From Chromera velia (taxonomy: Eukaryota; Sar; Chromeraceae): a stretch of 10,000 nt of DNA. The stretch's first letter is position 1; each line of letters starts with the position of its first letter. The notes under the pieces are model-generated. The model had not been told where the DNA came from. It saw only the letters and a program-made list of their open reading frames with translations, and did not search any database. Positions 1 through 9,100 of the stretch are shown here, piece by piece. Both the position numbers and the translations under genes were made by a program. The stretch lies in assembly GCA_018398765.1 (NCBI GenBank), contig JAHBMJ010001974.1:1-10000 (forward strand). Reading direction: 5' to 3'.

Positions 1-116
1 GGGGGGGGGGGGGGGGAGAAACAAAGAAAAAAAGAAATAAAGGAAAGACTGAAAAGAAGGAACGGACAAATAAGGTAGTGAACGACTGAGTGACAAAATG
101 AAGAAAGACTATATAC
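1..116. other. Left edge: 16-G run and A/G-rich DNA, no gene seen
   Basis: The window opens with 16 consecutive G, followed by purine-rich sequence with no convincing ORF on either strand. On the minus strand this lies downstream of the possible last exon and would be intron or 3' untranslated sequence. I saw no AATAAA-type polyadenylation signal. The G run may be an assembly edge. Confidence 0.4.
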
Positions 117-192
117 TTAAGTCACCTTTGTTGTGCTGAAGTTAGGTAAGAAGGGTGCCAAAGAGGCGGGTCGCCTTGGATCGGCAGGACAT
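117..192 (-). CDS. Possible last exon in window
   Basis: An acceptor with a long pyrimidine tract (CTTCTCTTCTCTGTTCTCGTATTGTAG) precedes 192. Using phase 2 from the PHD3 exon, the split codon AA|A gives Lys, then CPADPRRPASLAPFL and NFSTTKVT, ending at TAA (117-119). A donor AAAG|GTGACT at 125 (exon end 126, phase 0) is also possible. The peptide resembles no known domain. Support is limited to the acceptor and the open frame over 24 codons. Confidence 0.3.
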
Positions 193-3100
193 CTACAATA
201 CGAGAACAGAGAAGAGAAGCTTGCAGCAAGATCGGAAGTAAGAGAAGAGACTGGATAAATTCGCTGACGAACAGCCCGAAGGAAGCAGACATCAACCCCC
301 GAAAAGGGAGGAAAGGGGAGACATCAATGCAGCGAAGCGGAAAATGGAGGGAGAGGACAAATCATCTATCTACTCACTTATCCAGCTTTGTGATTTGTTG
401 CATAGCCCGGGTCAGTCTCTGCTTAATCGTCCCTGCTCTGCACACTGGACACTTGTACTTGATCCCGCTCTGTTTGTAATTCTCCATTTCCTGGGAGGAG
501 ATCCCGTCGCACTCTGCGTGGACCCACATTCTGCATACACAGCCATGCACATGCACAAAAAGGAAGGAAGGGATGCGCAGTAAGTAGTCCACACAGACAC
601 ACACATAAGAGATAGAGGTGCGCACGTACAGTCAAATCAAATCTGCAAGCAAAACTCTTTTCTGAAGTGCGCCAATCCCATCTCATCCCCTTCCCGCCCC
701 TCGCGATTTGCCCGACCGCATGCGACGAGAATCTGAAGACAGACAGACAGGCACAGAGAGAGATGGAATCATCATCATTCCAACTTCTCCCGCACCGTCC
801 AAAGGATAGACGCAGAGAGAGAATCACGGCCGTTCCTTCGCAACAAAGCCTTTCCTCCCACTCTCCAATAAGTGGAGAGGAAGAAGGGTCAAAACGAAGA
901 GCAAGGAAGGGCAACAGAAGAGTGCACAAAATGATGTCCCCCCTTTCCTTTTTGCATTCGTTCCTTCCCTCCGTTCGCTTCCCCCCTTCCTCCTGCCTCC
1001 TGTCCCCTGCAAGCACCTGACCCACTGACCCACCCACTCACTCACCCACTCACTCAGTCACTCACTCACTCACTCACTTAGCCATCCACCCACTCACTCA
1101 CTCACAGGCAAGCGTCACACTCCACCCAGTCGCCATCCCACTCTCGGTGGTCCCACACCCTCTCGCAGATCGGGCAGAAGTCACGCCGACAGAATCCCTC
1201 GAAGCACCTGCAGGAAGGGAGGGAGGGAGGAAGGCCGGGCATGGATTCATTCATTCGATCATTCCGGTGTGTCCGTCCATCCGTCCGTGAAAAAACACGC
1301 ACATAAACACAAACAAACGACCAACATCTGTACACAAAATGTGTCTGTCTGTCGCTGTGCGAACTTACATCATACAAGCGTGCAAACCAAACAAACACAT
1401 GATGCACGCATGGACAGTGGCAAATCAACAAACAAATAAGGATTTGATCTTGGCAGAACGCTTCGAACCCGACAGACGTGCTTCCATCACAAGACCACAC
1501 CACCCTTAGTTTTGCATCCACACGAAAATGGACCCTCCCTGTACGATTCTTTTCTACAGAACAATCAATCAAATTACTATTCTCTTCCTTCAAGACATTG
1601 CCGATGGAGGAGAAAAACCTCAAAGCTTCTCCTTCACCAACGGACAAGATGCCCTCCCACTCAGACAGACGAAAAAAGAAGAACTGGAAATCAAGAAAGA
1701 ATCTGGAAGCCCTGGGAAATTTATTAGTCGCTCTCCTCTTCTCTCAACAAGCAGCCCGCTTCCCATGCCTCAGATCTATAGAGACCCACACACACACACA
1801 CACACACATACACACCGACGTACCTTTTGCAGTGCTCAAACTTCCTATCCCAGCTGCACTCGTCAGAAGGTTCCCACGACCTTGTCCCGCAGGAGATGCA
1901 GAACACGCACTTGTCGCACTTCCAGTGACGGACGGAAAGGAGCCTGGGGATCTGTGAGCCAGACAGACAGTCAGTCAGCGGAACAGAAAGGCTCACCCCC
2001 CCGCAGAGAGGAAGGAGAGAGATTACGTTGGGAATAACGTGAGCAAAGAAATACATGACACGATGACCACCGCATGGATGTTCCAAAGAAGCGACATACG
2101 GGAAAAGCAGTGGATCAGCTTTTTCTTGTAAAAATGATTCCATGAACGGATTTCAAGGAAAGAAAAAATTTGGTGGAACGAGAGCTTCCCTCTTATTTTG
2201 ACCGAGCGAAGAGACCGGCACGCCATCGACAGACAGAGAGGCGAGAGAGGAGGCAGGCCGAGAGAGAAACAACCACAACAACAACAAAGAGGACGAAAAC
2301 AAAAAAAATGACTGACGGGAGGGATGCAGCACGCTCCATGAGCAGCCGCTCCACACGATGAACACACCACCACGTGTTCTACGGGGACCATGTTTTTTTT
2401 TCCCGACCGCAAAGCGTTCATCTGAATGCAAACAAAAAAGGGAAATGTCACTCGCAGAAGCGAAGAGAATCGCGACTCTTTCTCTCACACACGCACTGCA
2501 CGCTTGAGAGACAGCATTTCTCCTGCTCTGGCCTCCCCCCACCCCCCCCCCCCCCCCACACACACAGATGCGCATCTGATCGATCTGGAAATCCATCCGT
2601 GAACGCGTGGCTGCCCTCATGCATATCATGCCCTGAAGCCCGCCGACAGAAGCACTTTCATTCTCGGAACAGAAACACAATCAGCCTCGTACCGTCCGAT
2701 GGGAATTGCTGCCCCCTCTCCTCACGCTTCCTCACACAGCCTCACCTCGCACTCACTTCCCCCCCCCGAGGCCGTTTACTTCAGCTGGGGCAGTCACGCA
2801 ATATACAGCCGGACTTGCGAGACTCGGGGGATCCTTCTTCTTTGGATCTTTCCGACATACATTATTGATGCGTTTCATTCACATGAATGTACAAGACATA
2901 CAAACGCGAAGCCTTTTTTCAGCTGTCCCCCTCATTGAGCTCGTGGTGCACCCACCGCAGGGATTTGCTTCAGGTCCTCGGCACAGTATCTGCAGGTTCG
3001 ACACTCTGGACATTCCCACTGCCTTGCCTCCAGAGGAGTGGGTTTGTCGCGTTCAGCTGCTCTCCTCAGTTCATGGGCTTTCTCAATTGTGCGCTTCTTT

Positions 3101-6100
3101 TTCACCACAGGGATCGGCCCGTTGCCCTTCCAGAAGTCGAGGAGTGTCCGTGGGGGACGGAGACATCGTTTTCCCTCCCCGGCTCCCTTGTCGCCCTCTC
3201 CCGCGGCACCTGCTTCTCTCCCTTCGTTCACGCGACGCTGCTTCTCTCTGTACTCCTGCGAGCATGGCCTCAATGCAACGCAGATAGATGTGTGTACGTA
3301 GCTGTGCAAGTGGAAGGAGACTGTCTCTTCAAAAGATTCAAGCATGGGACAAGTGTACCAACGACCCTCTCCCCAGCGGAATGAACGAACGAACGAGCAC
3401 CTGCTGAGTAGAGTCGAAAGGGTCTTTCATTTATTCATTCATTCATCCATCCACCCATTCATTCATTCCTTCATTCATTCGACGCAAGCAAGCAACCAAA
3501 AGAGGTGCACAAGCAAGGAGGCAGACAGGCAGACTGGCAAGCAGGAGGAATGAAAAGCAATCAAAGAAAGAGCAGAAAGAAAAAAAAGAGGGTAGGAAGG
3601 AATGCGAGCCAACCGGTCAAGCTATCTGCCTGCCTGCCTACCTACAAACCTTCATGATCTGCATCGCCGAGAGCCCCTCAGTATCCGGAGAGCCTCCCCC
3701 CTCAATCTCTCTCTTCCTTGCGAAGAGCTCCGCTTCCTTCTCAATCGCCTGCAGTCACAAAGTCAAAGAAGAAGAAGAAGAAGAAGAGACCGTCGACAAA
3801 AAGGTCGAGGGGGCATTGTGATTGTCAAAGGACACGCCTGTTTGTTTGTTTGTTTGTTTAAAGGGAACTACAACCGAGTGCCTGATCTTCCTGAGAGCAG
3901 AAACGCACACGCACACGCATACACATGCACAAACACAAACGCACACACAGCAAGAACACCAAAGAGAGAGAAGGAAAAGCACGACAGACATTACAAGAAG
4001 AAACGCTGCCTCCTGACTTACTGACCTCCAGTTCTGCCTCCCTCTGGTCCTCTTCCCTCCAGAGACTCCGGTGCTGCTTAGCGTCTTCCAAGAGAATTCC
4101 CTGATGGTCTCTGCAAATCGTCATCCAGTCCGTCAGTCCGTCAGTCAGTCAGTCAGTCAGTCAGTCAGACAGTCAGACAGTCAGACAGTCAGTCAGTCAG
4201 TCAGTCGGTCAGTCGGTCAGTCGGTCAGTCAGTCAGTCAGTCAGTCAGTCAGACAGTCAGACAGTCAGTCAGTCGGTCAGTCAGTCAGTCAGTCAGTCAG
4301 ACAGTCAGTCAGTCAGTCCAGTCAGTCCGTCAGTCCGTCAGTCCGTCAGCCAGTCAGTCAGACAGTCAGACAGTCAGTCAGTCAGTCGGTCAGTCGGTCA
4401 GTCAGTCAGTCAGTCAGTCAGTCAGTCAGTCAGTCAGTCCAGTCAGTCAGTCCGTCAGTCCGTCAGTCAGTCAGTCAGTCAGTCAGTCAGACAGTCAGTC
4501 AGTCAGTCAGTCAGACAGTCAGACAGTCAGTCAGTCGGTCAGTCAGTCAGTCAGTCAGTCAGACAGTCAGACAGTCAGACAGTCAGACAGTCGGTCAGTC
4601 GGTCAGTCGGTCAGTCAGTCAGTCAGTCAGTCAGTCAGTCAGTCCGTCAAGTCAGTCAGTCAGTCAGTCAGTCAGTCCGTCAAGTCAGTCAGGCAGTCAG
4701 TCAGTCAGTCAGTCAGTCCGTCCGTCCGTCCGTCCGTCCGTCAAGTCAGTCAGTCAGTCAGTCAGTCAGTCAGTCAGTCAGACAGTCAGACAGTCAGACA
4801 GTCAGTCAGTCGGTCAGTCGGTCAGTCAGTCAGTCAGTCAGTCAGTCAGTCAGAGTTTCGATGTCGGTGTTTTCTTCTCTTCTCGATTCGACCGTGCAGA
4901 GACAGTCTTCCTTTCTCGTTGTTCTTGTGAGCGGAAGAGAACAGAAAAACACGGACACAAAAATGACACGATACGGAAAGGGAAAAAAACGAATCAGAAA
5001 CGATTGAGGTCACACGTTCTCTTGCAGAGACAGACTGTTTACTTCTTCTTTCTCGCTGTCTTCCTCATTTCACGAACGAGGCAGATAGACAGTCAGACAA
5101 ACAGACAGTTAGACAGAAAGACACACACACACACACACGGACACACACAGACACACCGAGATACACAGCGAGACGGACGGCTGCCAACCAACCTATACCA
5201 AGCTCTTCTGTCGTTCGGATGCAGACACCCAAGACAAAACGTCACTTTGCATCTGCAGCACTGGACGCCCTTTTCTCTCTCACTCCTACTTTCCCCCCCT
5301 TCGTTTCCTCTTGCGTCCGCATGACAGCACTGTTCGTCGCTGCAGTCTGTCCTTTCTCCCTCCCCCTTTCTTCTCCGTCCAGCTGCAGCAGGGGAAAAGG
5401 AAGAGACACCACCAGCTTTTTCGTCTTCTTCCCCCCCATGCAGAGGATCCTCCTCGTCAGTCTCAAGAAGGTGAAGGGGAATTGTCTCCCTGCGGCACCT
5501 ATCGCACTTCGCCTTCCTCACCTCCTTCCCCGACCCTGACTCGACACAAACTGCGTCCTCCTTTCCGTCTCCTTTAGGCCCCCCACTCAGCTCCCTCCGA
5601 GATTTGGAGGAAGAGGAAGAGGAGGAGCTAGAGGAGCTGGAGGCAGAGGCCGATGCAGAGGCTGAGGAGGTTTCTGTTTCTGTGCAGACTTCCCCGGGGG
5701 ATGATGACTGTCGTTGGGGGAATTCCGAAAGCTCCAGGATATCGTTGAACCAGACCGGCTCGTCCAAGAGAAGACGCACCTGTACGATCAAACGAGAGAC
5801 ACGCACACATGGCACTCATTCATGCCCGTCAAAAGAGAGAGCGCTATGTGCATGCACTTGTGTGTCGGTGCGCAGCCGTCCAAAACAAAACAGACGTGTG
5901 ACAGACAGCAGAGAAACTTGCGAGCGGGGAGGCAGTGGGGAAATGGAAAGGACACGGAAAAGTGTGCTACCGTAACACACACGCAGACGCAGGCACACAC
6001 AACAATTGACACAGACAGAAGAACGGAACCAACGAACCTCTGTGTCGTGTGTGGCAACCCACACCCTCTCCTTTGCCTTTTTGCTCAAGTCAGAGGGCCC

Positions 6101-9100
6101 AAGGTTCAATTTGAGAGGGGGCCGGGCAGCCGAAGTTGTGAGGGGCAGCTGTGCATTTTCTTCTTCTTTGCCCCCGTCTGTCTCCTGATTCTCTCCTGCC
6201 TTCTTTTTCTTCTTCTTATTTTGATTCCTGCCTCCATGCGCTCCTCCTCTCGTCTCCTTTCCCCCCACGTCTCCGTCCCCCCCCGTGACTTGGGAGTCAT
6301 CCTCGTCTTGGTGTCTATTCACTTCTTTCGTGCAGCAGTCGTTCTTTTTCGCTTTCGAAGAAGAAGAAGAAGAAGAAGAAGAAGAAGATGCATGGCGAGC
6401 GTCCTCTGACTCGACCGACAGCCACACCGCAGCGTCAATCTGTCTCGCCTCTACCTCATCTAAATTCTTCTCTGCCCTCATCTGGTTGGCAGCCCTTCTT
6501 CTTTCGAGTCGCGCGTCTCTGTCTCCCCTCTGCTTTTGCTCCTTCGACTCGGACCCTGTCTTCTCCTTGAAGAACAGGGAACCGGAACTTGCGGATTCCT
6601 TTTCCTTCACCCTCTCTTTCTCCTTGTTCTTCTGTCTCTCCTCCTCCAGCCTGCGAAGTTTTTCCTCCTCCCTCTTTTTCTTTTCTGCTGCAGCTGCCCT
6701 CCTCGACTCTTCAAGCGCCTCCTCGGCCTCCCGCTTGGCTTTCTCTTTTTTGAATTCCTCAACATGAGTCAGTCCAGAGGGGGACAAAAGGTGGACGAAG
6801 AAGCGACGGTATTTAGGACACCAGTACTTAATCACCCCTGTCGCCCATACTTCTTCTTTGGGAAGCCCTCCTATCCACATTTCTCCTTTGATAACTTCCA
6901 GCACTTCTGCATGGTCGGAGGAGCAAGGAGCCTCCGACGGGGAGGGAGAGTCACTCCTCTCGGAAGGAGAGGGGGAAGGATCTGCCTCCATTGCCTCTTC
7001 GTCTTCGTCTTCAATCTCTCGGCCTCTTCTCTGGCCCTGGCGGCCTCTTTGCGCTGCCATTGCCAGAGACAGAATTGGGTTTTTGTTGTTGTTAGAAGCT
7101 CCTTTGATTCCTTTCACCCCTTTTGGCTTCCCTTCAATTTTGTTTTCTCTTTGTTTTTCCCTCTCTTTCTCATTCTCCCTCTGCTTCGCTTCCTTTCTCC
7201 TCTTCTCTTTTTCCCTGTCTTGCTGCTTCTCTTTCTCATGCTCCCTCTCTAGACCGACGGCGCGACGCTCAGGGGGTCCCGATAAGCGAACTGCCACTAG
7301 CTTCCCGATCTGCGCAAATCCATCCGGAGCCCTCCAAGCGTGAACTCTGGGCCCCTTCTCCGCCCCCTTTTCCTCCCCGAATCCTGGGGGACCCTCGCCC
7401 ATTCCTTTCTGCGCAAACTCTTCCTCGGAGGAAAAGGACATCAGAGAGAGATGAGAGACACGACGGGCAAGCGCCGAAGTGGGAGGGGGGGGTTGGGACC
7501 CTCTATCTCTGTTTTTGTCTCTGTCTGTTGTCTCTGCTGCTGGTGCAGGGAGGGAGGGAAGACGGAGACTGGAGGGAGACAGGAAGAGAGAGAGGTCCAG
7601 ACCCCCATCCTGTGAAGTCCCTCCCCCCCAGCGACCCCGATTCGCTCCTCCACTACCCTGCGCTTTCTCTCTTTCTGCCTCTGCTCCTGTGCCGGTCGTC
7701 ACATCCTCCTCCTCGTCGTTGTCGTCATCAAGAATGGCCGCCTGCTGAAGATGCAAGAAAGAAAAAGAAAAAAGCACCAAATCTGTAGAACTGCCAAATA
7801 TTGCACGACACATACACGCACGCGGGACAGAGAGGGAGAGAGAGAGGGAGACAGACACTCATGCCCACGCACACACAAGGACACGCACACGGATCGAAGG
7901 ACACAAAAAAACAAACATGCAAGGACACGCACACGGATCGAAGGACACAAAAAAACAAACATGCAAGGACACGCACACGGATCGAAGAGCTTACATGAAA
8001 ATACATCAATGAAGAGAGAGGAGAGAAGGCAAGGATCTGCAAAACAATCTAGAAGGAACCCCTCCGCCCTCCCTCCCTCTGCCCTATCGGAGGACCCACC
8101 GGTCTCTTTTTCCCTGTCTGCAAAATTGTTGTCCCTCCTTTCACCACTCCCACGCCCAGCGCTTCGGGTATCGTTTGGTACCCCTCAATCGCATGGGGTC
8201 TGGGTACCGTGTTCGGAAGGACGCAGCGCATGGGGTCAATCTTGTACGTTCTCCTGCGTTCGTACGTCCGTTCAGTGCATTCATTCACCTAGATGTGTTT
8301 ATGTGCATTAGAGGCATGTCTCAAGGTCGTTATGCACAACAAAGAGGAATACGGAAGGGGATTCTCGTACTTTGTGAGGCGCGTTTCTGCGAAAAACACT
8401 CAAGGTGACGAGAGAGGGTGGTAAAAATGTAGCTAGACCCACGCGAGGAGGAAAAAACAAAAAACGCGCGCTGGCACGCAGAAAGGGGGGGGGTGGGGGC
8501 GCCGTCATTGACCCAGCAGCTACCTGAGAAACTCCGCCATCCTCTGAACACGCGTCTCCGCCGGCGGCGCCTCTGAAAGCTGGTTGTAGTACACAAGCGC
8601 TTGCTTCACGCTGTCGCCCCACTCGTCTGCACACACACACACGCACACACACAGGGGCCCAGTTGAAAGATGGAGTCAAGGCAGAGAGGGAGCATACAAA
8701 CCTATTCCTTCCCCCCTGAGGACGGCAGAGAGAGAGACACGAAAGAGGCAGAATGACAGTCCAGTGCAGTGCAGCCGAAAGAAACGAGAAAGAGAGAGCG
8801 GAGAGTACATATGGCATGCATGGAAAGAAAAAAGACAAGGAGAGAATGCAGGGCGAAGAGGAAGGTAGGGAAAAAAGACGGGCAAGAGGGAACGGACGCC
8901 GCAGAAGTCAAAGCAGAGAGAACAGCACATTCTTTTCCCCTCCCTGCCTCACTCTCATTCGCACAGCGAAATAATGGCGCTAACATATGCTTAACACTCC
9001 CATTGCAATGTGCACTCCTTGGTCGTTCTGTGTCTGTCTGTATGTTGGGTTCGTCAAGAAGAAGGAGGAAAACCTAGCAGGCACTGAACCTGCTGGCTCA

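Noticed and set aside
1020-1105. Possible telomeric or centromeric repeat
   Set aside because: The short tetramer runs are scattered through introns and do not match a telomere-type unit.
2023-2316. Cys-rich continuation of the PHD2 exon (minus strand)
   Set aside because: Cys spacing does not continue a PHD; the strong GTCAGT donor and the phase-matched exon at 1824-1951 with W-x-C-x-x-C explain the finger fully.
4071-5324. 417-codon plus-strand ORF rich in SVSQ
   Set aside because: A GTCA tetramer array has no stop in any plus frame, so a long ORF is automatic; the ends run into unrelated low-complexity sequence and the array lies inside a phase-validated intron of the minus-strand gene.
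5714-7788. Several long plus-strand ORFs opposite the largest exons
   Set aside because: They are antisense shadows of the 560-codon and PHD1 exons, rich in F, L, S and C from the complement of Lys/Glu/Arg codons, with no domain.
7877-7987. Possible CRISPR array
   Set aside because: Copies are directly adjacent with no spacers, and the locus is a eukaryotic intron.
7995-8036. 42-base phase-0 exon candidate between good acceptor- and donor-like sites
   Set aside because: TTTTGCAG and CAT|GTAAGC look good, but the sequence is itself a pyrimidine tract, the peptide (ILAFSPLSSLMYFH) is hydrophobic and unlike the rest, and the frame is complete without it. It remains a possible alternative exon.
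8308-8386. Alternative exon or last exon after PWWP (from TTTTTCGCAG)
   Set aside because: It fits phase 2 and reads NAPHKVRESPSVFLF and on to a stop at 8308. A microexon ending at 8371 or 8353 would also fit. The 8100-8253 exon gives a better protein-like link to the next exon, but RNA could reverse this choice.
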